Source of the DNA: Sinorhizobium terangae
GTDB taxonomy: Bacteria; Pseudomonadota; Alphaproteobacteria; Rhizobiales; Rhizobiaceae
Direction of reading: 5' to 3'
Length of the DNA stretch: 64,000 nt
Assembly: GCF_009601505.1 (NCBI RefSeq)
Contig: NZ_WITC01000033.1
Span: forward strand, 1-64,000
Positions 57,338-64,000 of this stretch are shown piece after piece. Both the position numbers and the translations under genes were made by a program. A model generated the notes under the pieces. The model did not search any database. It worked only from the letters and a program-made list of their open reading frames with translations, and was not told the origin of the DNA. Each line of letters starts with the position of its first letter. Position 1 is the stretch's first letter.

Positions 57338-57661
57338 ATGGCCACCACAATCGCAACCCTGACCCAGAAGACCGACGGCACCCTCGAAGGCGTCTTCGCC
57401 ACCATCCGGGTCAACGCCCCGATCGCCATCGTCCCGAACGCCAACAAGACGAGCGACGAGGCCCCCGATTACCGCGTCATCCACCGCAAGACCGGCTTCG
57501 AGATCGGCGCGGCCTGGAACCGTATCGCCCGCCAGACCGGCGAAGAATATCTCTCTGTCAAGCTGGAGGCCCCGGAGATCGGGGTGATCTTCGGCAATCT
57601 CGCTTCCGCTCCCGGCGGCGATCCGAACCGCAAGGTAATCCTCTGGAACAACCCCAACTGA
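57338..57661 (+). CDS. DUF736 family protein
   Basis: 107 residues, a very common small protein of alphaproteobacterial plasmids and integrative elements, of unknown function. Typical stretches are IATLTQKTDGTLEGVFATIR, DYRVIHRKTGFEIGAAWNRI and EYLSVKLEAPEIG. GGAG stands nine bases before the ATG. It is preceded by an extensive inverted-repeat leader and followed by a perfect 10-bp hairpin, indicating its own transcription unit. Confidence 0.93.
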   Translation: MATTIATLTQKTDGTLEGVFATIRVNAPIAIVPNANKTSDEAPDYRVIHRKTGFEIGAAWNRIARQTGEEYLSVKLEAPEIGVIFGNLASAPGGDPNRKVILWNNPN

Positions 57662-57670
57662 ACGCGACGA

Positions 57671-57694
57671 GCGGCCCCGAGCAATCGGGGCCGC
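57671..57694 (+). terminator. Strong hairpin after the DUF736 gene
   Basis: GCGGCCCCGA pairs perfectly with TCGGGGCCGC, loop GCAA (a GNRA tetraloop). There is no T-run, so it may be an attenuator or mRNA-stabilising hairpin rather than a terminator. Confidence 0.55.
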
Positions 57695-57728
57695 CATCCA
57701 ACCTGAAACGTCCGACAAGGAGCCCTTC

Positions 57729-58139
57729 ATGACCCGGTATACGATCACCGTCATCAATCTCAGCGACCACAATACCGATCCCGAAGCAGTCATCGGCTAT
57801 GATCGCCGGCTGCAGACCTTCTTCCTGCAAGCCTTCCCCGACGCGGAGGGAGAAGACCTCGCGTTGTGGATTGGCACGCAGTACTGTGCCTTCGAAACGC
57901 TGACCAGCTTGCGCAGTGCGGCCCGACGGAAACACCGCGTTCCTAAGCTGCAGCCACCAATAGGCAGCGATATTCCATGTCTGACGTCGAACCCTCCCCC
58001 AACGAAGCGCCTCTCATGGCATGCTCGCCGGCGCGACGAACTGGTAGTACGCCCACACCAGGACCAACCCTGCTATCACGGCAAGCCAGGTAAGCGCCTT
58101 CCGCCGCATTGGACTGATCGTCCTTGGTTGCGGCTTTGA
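57729..58139 (+). CDS. Plasmid hypothetical protein with altered C-terminus
   Basis: Residues 1-65 (MTRYTITVINLSDHNTDPEA, GYDRRLQTFFLQAFPDAEGE, DLALWIGTQYCAFETL) match a small protein usually found after DUF736 on rhizobial plasmids. Beyond SAARRKHR the sequence is Pro/Arg-rich and runs into the complement of the next gene, so the native C-terminus has been lost by frameshift or recombination. AAGGAG lies eight bases before the ATG. Confidence 0.55.
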   Translation: MTRYTITVINLSDHNTDPEAVIGYDRRLQTFFLQAFPDAEGEDLALWIGTQYCAFETLTSLRSAARRKHRVPKLQPPIGSDIPCLTSNPPPTKRLSWHARRRDELVVRPHQDQPCYHGKPGKRLPPHWTDRPWLRL

Positions 58140-58178
58140 TTTCCGTCGTTCAAATTTAATGATGTTGTCGTCGCTCAT
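58014..58178 (-). CDS. Small single-span membrane protein
   Basis: 54 residues: MSDDNIIKFERRKSKPQPRT, then ALTWLAVIAGLVLVWAYYQF as one membrane span. AAGGGGACCAC before the ATG at 58178 supports this start rather than 58250. The layout (acidic start, basic proline-rich stretch, membrane helix) is seen in many short rhizobial proteins. Function unknown. Confidence 0.6.
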   Translation of the reverse strand: MSDDNIIKFERRKSKPQPRTISPMRRKALTWLAVIAGLVLVWAYYQFVAPASMP

Positions 58179-58276
58179 GTGGTCCCCTTGGTCAGCCGTG
58201 GACGTAATAGCACACTGTTGCTGGCTCGTTCGAAACAAATACACTGACAAAATCGTATCCCGAAAAGGAGCACGGC

Positions 58277-59071
58277 GTGACCCAGGTATCAGAGGCCGAA
58301 GTTGCGGCCCGATGGAACGACAATGCCGACCAATGGGCGCATGATGTTCGACACGGTTACGACTCCTATCGAGACCTGTTCACGCTCCCGGCATTCCTGG
58401 CCTTCCTTCCCTCAATCAGCGGCTTGGACGTGATCGACTTCGGCTGCGGCGAAGGATCCAATACGAGACGGTTCGCCGCAATGGGTGCCCGGATGACCGG
58501 CATCGATCTTTCGGAGCAGATGATCCGGCATGCTCGCGAAATTGAAGAGCGGCAGCCGCTCGGCATCCACTACAGGATTAAATCCTATAGCCAGAAAACC
58601 GGTTTCGAGGATGCCTCCTTCGATGCAGTCGTCTCAACCATGGCTTTGATGGATGGACCAGATTTCCCAGCCGCCATGCGGGAGGCATTCAGGTTGCTGC
58701 GGCCCGGCGGGTTTATCGCATTCAGCATCCTGCACCCCTGTTTCATTACTCCTGGATTGCGATGGCAGAAGGACATCGACGGGCGAGCGACGGGTCTGGT
58801 GGTGTCGCGCTATTTCGATCAAACCAATTTCGTCGAGAGATGGCGCTTTGGCGACCGCCCGAGTGACGAGGACGTCGTGCTGTTTGAGGTGCCACGCTTT
58901 CCCCGCACCATCAGCGAATATTTAAACGGCGTCGCCGATGCCGGGTTTCGTATCGTCGAAGTCCGCGAGCCGCAGCCGACGGCGGAGGCATGCGAACTCG
59001 CACCTCGTTTCATCAGATGGCGCGATCTCGCCGCTTTCCTACTGATGGTCCGTGCCGAGCGCGTTGCCTGA
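58277..59071 (+). CDS. Class I SAM-dependent methyltransferase
   Basis: 264 residues. Motif I is VIDFGCGEGSNTRRFA (about 57-72), motif II GIDLSEQMIRHA, motif IV FDAVVSTMALMDG, and motif VI LLRPGGFIAFSILHPC. This is a UbiE/SmtA-like small-molecule methyltransferase; the substrate cannot be told. The GTG start follows AGGAG at six bases. The next gene is a GNAT enzyme about 120 bases downstream, possibly in the same unit. Confidence 0.88.
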   Translation: MTQVSEAEVAARWNDNADQWAHDVRHGYDSYRDLFTLPAFLAFLPSISGLDVIDFGCGEGSNTRRFAAMGARMTGIDLSEQMIRHAREIEERQPLGIHYRIKSYSQKTGFEDASFDAVVSTMALMDGPDFPAAMREAFRLLRPGGFIAFSILHPCFITPGLRWQKDIDGRATGLVVSRYFDQTNFVERWRFGDRPSDEDVVLFEVPRFPRTISEYLNGVADAGFRIVEVREPQPTAEACELAPRFIRWRDLAAFLLMVRAERVA

Positions 59072-59188
59072 CAGGCCGCCGCCAGTGGGAAGGAAACTTC
59101 GTTGTGCTTCTTCGATGCCGCACTCGGGCCGCGTTTGCTGCCGCCCTGGACGTTGCTAGAAATATTCATTCACCGTTATATTTGCAGG

Positions 59189-59671
59189 ATGGAAATCCGA
59201 CGAGCGTCCCATCTGGATCAAAATGCCATTTGGCGGATCATTGGCCCCGTCATAAGGGCGGGAGAGACGTATGCACTAGATCGCAATTTGAGCAGAGATG
59301 AAGCGCTCGGCTACTGGCTCGGTAAGGATCGCGAGACATTTGTAGCCGAAGAGAATGGAGCGGTCGTTGGTACTTATTATATCAGGGCAAATCAGGCTGG
59401 TGGCGGAAGCCATGTTTGCAATTGTGGGTACATGACTGATCCGGCTGCCGTCGGGCGTGGTGTGGCAAGAGAGATGCATGCGCATTCGCTCAACCGCGCA
59501 AGAGAACGGGGTTTCCGAGCCATGCAGTTCAATTTTGTGATTAGTACAAATGATCGCGCTGTGCGTTTATGGAGATCGCTCGGATTTGAGGAAGTGGGAC
59601 GCCTTCCTGGTGCATTCCTGCATCCCGCAATGGGCTACGTCGACGCGTTGATCATGTACCGAACGCTCTGA
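59189..59671 (+). CDS. GNAT family N-acetyltransferase
   Basis: 160 residues from MEIRRASHLDQNAIWRIIG. The acetyl-CoA binding strand-loop is GYMTDPAAVGRGVAREMHAH, and the last helices are NDRAVRLWRSLGFEEVGRLP and ALIMYRTL. The start at 59189 is chosen because family homology begins there; the frame is open further upstream but without resemblance. The substrate is probably an amine or amino acid, not determinable here. Confidence 0.86.
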   Translation: MEIRRASHLDQNAIWRIIGPVIRAGETYALDRNLSRDEALGYWLGKDRETFVAEENGAVVGTYYIRANQAGGGSHVCNCGYMTDPAAVGRGVAREMHAHSLNRARERGFRAMQFNFVISTNDRAVRLWRSLGFEEVGRLPGAFLHPAMGYVDALIMYRTL

Positions 59672-59867
59672 ATTTACGATTACATCGGCAGATGCAGGAT
59701 GAAGGATAAACGATGTCTCGTGCCCACCTTCAGCTCGCCGCCCGGAGCTGAACCTTTTTATTGTTCAAAAAGCAGGTCTTATTGAATAGCTGCAAATCTA
59801 GCGGGTTCGGCAGCCGGACGTCGCGAACATCAGGACACGGTTTTCTCGACGGATCGTATGATCGATC

Positions 59868-59990
59868 GTAAGCCACAAGCCGGGGCCGTTCAGGCGGCGT
59901 AATTCCACGGCATGAGTGCGTCGATTTCGCTGCTCGGCCAGCCATTGGCGATGCGCTCGAGGGTCGGCCACCAGCGACGGCGCAAGCAAC
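59868..59990 (-). mobile_element. IS66-family terminal remnant
   Basis: On the minus strand WWPTLERIANGWPSSEIDAL followed by MPWNYAA and a stop (59890-59892) is the invariant C-terminus of the IS66 TnpC transposase. GTAAGC at 59868 matches the usual IS66 terminal sequence. Only this end survives. Confidence 0.7.
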
Positions 59991-60255
59991 TGGCCTCCTT
60001 CGGAACGCCGACTTAAGACGGGTGCCACACGCAACCGGGGCCTTGTCTGCTCAGGATACCCAGTCTGCCATGAGCATCCGGAAGGCCCCAAGGCCGCGCG
60101 GCCCCTCCAATTTTCTCTCCGCTTCATTGCACTTCGCTCCGACAAAATCGGTTCCTCCGCGCGCCGGCTCCGCCGGTCGCGTCCGCGAGCCTGGATCCCT
60201 TCCGGAGCTCATGACCGCCAGCGTCATCTTTCACGAGAACGTTAGGGAGATGACG

Positions 60256-60399
60256 ATGACGATCGAACAGCACATCGAGGAACTGCGCGCCGAGCTCAAG
60301 AACGCCGTCGACGCCAAGGAGCGCGAGCAGATCGAGAGGGAAATCGAGGCGGCGCGGGCAGAGCTCGCTCGCCACCGCGAAGACACGGAGCTGCCCTGA
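60256..60399 (+). CDS. Small coiled-coil protein
   Basis: 47 residues, almost wholly a charged amphipathic helix (HIEELRAELKNAVDAKEREQ, IEREIEAARAELARH). AGGGAG six bases before the second ATG fixes the start at 60256 rather than 60250. Comparable short helical proteins occur near the transfer region of rhizobial plasmids. Function unknown. Confidence 0.5.
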   Translation: MTIEQHIEELRAELKNAVDAKEREQIEREIEAARAELARHREDTELP

Positions 60400-60499
60400 T
60401 AGGCGGCTCTTTGCCGCTCGTGAAGCCCTGCCGTCCGGCTGAGGACGACGCGATCGTAAGGTGAAGCGCGGTGATGTATGGCCAGCCGCGCTCGATCCA

Positions 60500-62419
60500 T
60501 CACGGGCTCCCTTTCACAAATCGATTGGCCTTGGCTGCCTCGTCCATATCCTTCCGTCGGAAGTAGATGGCCCGCCCGCAGCGGACCGGACTATGGCCCT
60601 GCACGATGATGATCTGCTCGTCCTTGCGCATCGATTGCGTGATCTCGTGGGGCATGATCAACGGGCGGCGCTGGTAGTTGACGCTTTCCGATTTGCGCGT
60701 GCCACCGTTCTTATTGTCCCAACCGATGTTGCGAGAGCGGGCGTGTACCTCGATAGTCATTTCCCCGCACTGCGCCGAGACGTTGCGGGCCGTATCGAGC
60801 GCCTTGATCGCGGCGTAGCTCGCGAAAGCGCAGCCATCGATCCATGACGTCGCGCCGTCTTTCCCAAAATGCCGCTCCAACTGGCCGACCGACTGGTACA
60901 TCAGCATCATTGTGATCCCGTACTTGCGCCCGCGGTCGCGGGCCTCTTCCAGCACCCGCATGTAGCCAAGCAGATCCACCTCATCGAGCATGAAGAGCGC
61001 CCGGCGCTGGTACGCACCGTCCGCCTGGACCATCGCATTGATCAGCGAGCCGATGATGACGCGGCCAATCCCCGGATAGGAGCGCAGGATCGATGCCGGG
61101 ATATTCAGGAACACGTCCTTCTTGCCGCTCACGATATCGCTTGATTTGAACGCGTTGCCACAGGCGAGCGCCGCGTAACTCTCAAGCGAGAGCCACTGCG
61201 TATCCTTGGAGGCGGTCGAATAGACGCCGCTGAACGTTTGCTCGGTCATGTTGGTGAAGACGCCAAGCGTTTCGCGGATGAAGGCTGAATGAGAGTTCTC
61301 CTGAATGTCGCGCAGCATGGCGAGTACGGAGGGCTCCGGCTCGGACACGATCTGCCGCAGACTGCGCAAGGTTCGCCGGCCAGCATATTCCTGCGAGAGC
61401 ATCACATGCGCCAAGAGGCCGGTCAGGAGGTTATGCGCCTGGTTCTGGAAGTAGGACCCGCTTGAGGACTCGAAGCGCACACTTTCCGACAGCAGCATAT
61501 GGGCGATGCCAACGATATCCTCTTCTTGTCTCGTCGACCCCTCGATCCCGTCGAGAACATTGAAGCCCATGATCGGGTTCGTCGGATCGAGCACCATCAC
61601 CTCACGCCCAAGGACGCGGGTTCGGTGCTCGACCACCATAGGCGCGACCTCGGTCGACGGATCGAGGCAGATCAGAGGCCCGGTGTAGCGCAGCGCCGTC
61701 GGCACGACGTTGCTGGTCGTCTTGTATCCACCCGATCCGGCAAAGAACAGCATATGGGTAGAATCAAAATCCTGTCTGTAGGTGAGCAACGGCGCCTTGC
61801 CGCCCCGTCCCCACGTGCTGCGATCGTTCGGATCGAAGGGCAGTGCATGGACGATTTCCTTGTCGACGCGGTAGCGCTCGCCGACGACGATCTCGCCATC
61901 GTCCGGGAACAACCTTGCCGCCGCCGACATCGGCAGCCAGTCGGCGTCCCCGAAGGTTCCGCGCTTGGCGCGCTTCATCGGTTCCGGGACGACGGTGGAG
62001 ATGCGCGCGGAGATAGCTACGGCCATAAAGCCAACGACTGCGCCGACGACAGCGATCATGTCGAGATAGGAGAGCGCGCGGTCCCATGTGACCGCCTCGC
62101 TTTCGACGAATGGGGCGAGGCGTGAAAATTCGCGCAAGGCATAGAAGCCGCCCACCGCGAGAAAGCACGCGAGGCTTGCCATCGCGACGGGTCGCCGCCG
62201 GTGCAATGGCAATGCCCGTACCATCAGGAGTCCCGCCAGCGGTCCGAAAAAAAGTGGCGGCACAGGCGCCGCCCGCAGGAACCAATATTCTGCTTTCCCG
62301 GATAGGCCGGCGGCGAGCGCCGGCCAGCGCCAGCTGATCACATAAACGGCAAAGGCCGTAACGGCGACCGGTACCAGAACGAGCAACAAGCTTGGATGCA
62401 GTTTTGCCTTCACCGCCAT
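60500..62419 (-). CDS. traG: Conjugative coupling protein TraG (VirD4-type)
   Basis: 639 residues. N-terminal membrane spans (to about residue 140) anchor the hexameric ATPase; the Walker A motif is GSGGYKTTS (about 231) and Walker B is ALFMLDEVDLLGY. QVGQLERHFG and the C-terminal PHEITQSMRKDEQIII are typical of rhizobial TraG. It delivers the relaxase-DNA complex to the mating channel. It is the last gene of traC-traD-traG and overlaps traD by ten bases. Confidence 0.94.
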   Translation of the reverse strand: MAVKAKLHPSLLLVLVPVAVTAFAVYVISWRWPALAAGLSGKAEYWFLRAAPVPPLFFGPLAGLLMVRALPLHRRRPVAMASLACFLAVGGFYALREFSRLAPFVESEAVTWDRALSYLDMIAVVGAVVGFMAVAISARISTVVPEPMKRAKRGTFGDADWLPMSAAARLFPDDGEIVVGERYRVDKEIVHALPFDPNDRSTWGRGGKAPLLTYRQDFDSTHMLFFAGSGGYKTTSNVVPTALRYTGPLICLDPSTEVAPMVVEHRTRVLGREVMVLDPTNPIMGFNVLDGIEGSTRQEEDIVGIAHMLLSESVRFESSSGSYFQNQAHNLLTGLLAHVMLSQEYAGRRTLRSLRQIVSEPEPSVLAMLRDIQENSHSAFIRETLGVFTNMTEQTFSGVYSTASKDTQWLSLESYAALACGNAFKSSDIVSGKKDVFLNIPASILRSYPGIGRVIIGSLINAMVQADGAYQRRALFMLDEVDLLGYMRVLEEARDRGRKYGITMMLMYQSVGQLERHFGKDGATSWIDGCAFASYAAIKALDTARNVSAQCGEMTIEVHARSRNIGWDNKNGGTRKSESVNYQRRPLIMPHEITQSMRKDEQIIIVQGHSPVRCGRAIYFRRKDMDEAAKANRFVKGSP

Positions 62420-62649
62420 TCCCGTGTCTCCCTGATCGGCGATGACGGCACATCCGACGGCTGGGCCTTGAACGCCGTTTCGCCGATCTCGCGCAGCCGC
62501 CGATGCTCGGAGGAGCCCGGAGCGACTTTTGCCAGCTCCAGCAAACCGCCAAGTAGGAACGCCCGGTCGGCTTTCGTGAGACCCGCCCTGACGACCATGC
62601 CGCCGAGCAGGAATCGCTCCCGCGCCTCGCGCTTGCGGTCAGCCGTCAT
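62410..62649 (-). CDS. traD: Conjugal transfer protein TraD
   Basis: 79 residues, starting MTADRKREARERFLLGGMVV, followed by RAGLTKADRAFLLGGLLEL, the pattern of the small rhizobial/Ti-plasmid TraD. It overlaps traC and traG by about ten bases on each side, indicating coupled translation. It supports DNA processing at oriT with TraA and TraC. Confidence 0.85.
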   Translation of the reverse strand: MTADRKREARERFLLGGMVVRAGLTKADRAFLLGGLLELAKVAPGSSEHRRLREIGETAFKAQPSDVPSSPIRETREWR

Positions 62650-62926
62650 GAGAAATCTCCGTCGCCGTTCCAGTCTCGCCACTTGACTGTCGACGTGGCG
62701 AAGCAGATGCGCCAGGAGCCCCTTTCTTTTCCCCTTTCCGAAATCGCGCGGCGATCTCTTCGAAGATCCGATCGAGCTCCTCGTCGGCAATCTCCATCTC
62801 GGCAAGGCCGGACTTCGTGGCGGCGCGGGCAAAGCGCTCGGCGGCTTTAGCTACCATAAGTCTCCTGCGTTCACGCAGCTTCTCGATCTGCGCATCAACG
62901 TCAGAAATCGATGTTCTCGCGGCCAT
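62639..62926 (-). CDS. traC: Conjugal transfer protein TraC
   Basis: 95 residues from MAARTSISDVDAQIEKLRER (ATG at 62926 after CGGAGA), followed by RRLMVAKAAERFARAATKSG and DEELDRIFEEIAARFRKGEK, as in TraC of Ti and Sym plasmids. It is first in the traCDG operon and reads away from the oriT spacer. Confidence 0.86.
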   Translation of the reverse strand: MAARTSISDVDAQIEKLRERRRLMVAKAAERFARAATKSGLAEMEIADEELDRIFEEIAARFRKGEKKGAPGASASPRRQSSGETGTATEISHDG

Positions 62927-63068
62927 TCTCCGTGCTCCCTCGTGTGTACAACAGTGCGTCGGATCGTTTATACACACTAGAACAAGTTAGTTAAATGGGT
63001 TATCTCCAGCCATCCCGGAAAATGTCGCAGCCGAATTCCGGCCCATGGCCGCCTTCCGGAAAAGCGGC

Positions 63069-63125
63069 ATCGGCCTTGGCAGGCCGATCGGTTTGAGGGC
63101 GCAATATACGTCGCTGGCGCGACGT
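63069..63125 (+). other. oriT-like region between traC and traA
   Basis: Two perfect inverted repeats, both with the loop TGGC: ATCGGCCT/AGGCCGAT (63069-63088) and ACGTCGC/GCGACGT (63108-63125). Between and overlapping them is GGGCGCAATATACGTCG (63097-63113), which matches the nick-region pattern of rhizobial/Ti-type origins of transfer. It lies exactly in the traA-traC spacer, where oriT is found in these plasmids. Confidence 0.75.
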
Positions 63126-63149
63126 GCTCGGAGAGGTCTGGAGACGGTC

Positions 63150-64000
63150 GTGGCGATCATGTTCGTCAGAGCGCAGGTGATCAGCAGGGGAGCGGGACGC
63201 AGCATCGTCTCGGCCGCTGCCTACCGCCATCGCGCCCGGATGATGGACGATCAAGCCGGCACGTCCTTCAGTTACAGGGGTGGGGCCTCTGAACTGGTGC
63301 ATGAGGAACTGGCGCTGCCGGACCAGATCCCGGGTTGGCTGAAGACGGCGATCGACGGACAATCCGTCGCCAAGGCGAGCGAGGCGCTCTGGAATGCGGT
63401 GGAGTTCCACGAGACACGAGCGGACGCCCAGCTTGCCCGAGAACTGATCATCGCGCTGCCGGAAGAGCTGACCCGGGCGGAGAACATCGCGCTGGTTCGC
63501 GAGTTCGTGCGGGAGAATTTCACGTCCAAGGCAACGGTCGCCGACTGGGTCTATCACGACAAGGATGGCAATCCGCACATCCATCTGATGACCACGCTCA
63601 GGCCCCTGACGGAGCGAGGATTCGGGCCGAAGAAGGTGGCGGTGCTTGGCGAAGACGGCGAGCCGTTGCGTGTCGTCACGCCGGACCGGCCGAACGGCAA
63701 GATCGTCTATAAGCTCTGGGCCGGCGACAAGGAAACCATGAAGGCGTTGAAGATTGCCTGGGCGGAAGCAGCCAACAGGCACCTGGCGCTCGCCGGGCAC
63801 GACATCCGCCTCGACGGCCGCTCCTATGCTGAACAGGGACTCGACGGCATTGCGCAAAAACATCTCGGACCGGAGAAGGCGGCGCTCGCCCGCAAGGGCG
63901 TCGAGATGTACTTCGCGCCGGCCGATCTTGCCCGCCGACAGGAGATGGCAGACCGGCTTCTCGCCAATCCCGAGCTTCTCTTGAAGCACCTCGGCAACGA
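63150..64000 (+). CDS. traA: Ti-type relaxase/helicase TraA, cut by the window end
   Basis: The first 283 or so residues of the MobQ-type relaxase that nicks oriT and pilots the strand; the helicase part lies beyond the window. The relaxase domain shows VISRGAGRSIVSAAAYRHRA, ADWVYHDKDGNPHIHLMTTL (the metal-binding HxxxxxxHIH cluster) and PLTERGFGPKKVAVLGEDG. The GTG at 63150 has GGAGACGGTC upstream; an ATG at 63159 is the alternative. It reads away from traCDG across the oriT. Confidence 0.92.
   Translation, partial: MAIMFVRAQVISRGAGRSIVSAAAYRHRARMMDDQAGTSFSYRGGASELVHEELALPDQIPGWLKTAIDGQSVAKASEALWNAVEFHETRADAQLARELIIALPEELTRAENIALVREFVRENFTSKATVADWVYHDKDGNPHIHLMTTLRPLTERGFGPKKVAVLGEDGEPLRVVTPDRPNGKIVYKLWAGDKETMKALKIAWAEAANRHLALAGHDIRLDGRSYAEQGLDGIAQKHLGPEKAALARKGVEMYFAPADLARRQEMADRLLANPELLLKHLGN

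Noticed and set aside
63000-63989. 329-codon minus-strand frame at the window end
   Set aside because: The plus strand clearly encodes the TraA relaxase here; the minus frame is its shadow.

Overview
The window looks like accessory DNA of a rhizobial (Sinorhizobium/Ensifer or Rhizobium type) alphaproteobacterial plasmid. The right end carries a traC-traD-traG block facing a divergent traA relaxase with an oriT-like spacer. It sits beside families typical of large rhizobial plasmids: a ParB-like protein and DUF932, DUF1173, Toprim, DUF2493 and DUF736 proteins. No repABC locus, rRNA or tRNA was seen.

Layout: 1-1054 is an IS630 element inserted into the 3' end of a DUF1501 gene that pairs with DUF1800. 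3693-6475 is a KpsM-KpsT-KpsE-like capsule export operon. 7288-9798 is an IS1595/ISXO2-type element with about 45-bp terminal inverted repeats and two apparent passenger genes. 9808-17542 holds RTX-type proteins (two intact, one broken), two HEPN copies and decayed sulfotransferase and DNA ligase D genes. 17545-24322 is an Rhs/SpvB/YD-repeat polymorphic-toxin region ending in a colicin-E5-like RNase domain with a candidate immunity gene, then orphan Rhs and secretin fragments. 24417-34891 is a complete but damaged type II secretion operon. 35078-37623 has a Phd/VapBC-like pair and a class II Fic protein preceded by six tandem 24-bp repeats. 38110-41127 is an AsmA-like gene. 41817-44867 has MazF and VapBC modules around a displaced Rhs N-terminus fused to a piece of gspD. 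45000-60400 is the plasmid maintenance block, with a further VapBC pair, a methyltransferase, a GNAT enzyme and an IS66 remnant. 60500-64000 is the conjugation block.

Working together: the Rhs protein, whose displaced leader has a Sec-type signal peptide, lies directly upstream of the type II secretion genes. The two have exchanged sequence: gspD pieces are fused to Rhs pieces at two places about 20 kb apart. This suggests, by inference, that the type II machine may once have exported the Rhs-E5 toxin. Single-base frameshifts in gspD, gspF, parB, a Toprim gene and a vapC mean either that the region is decaying or that the assembly has homopolymer errors; the sequence alone cannot separate these.
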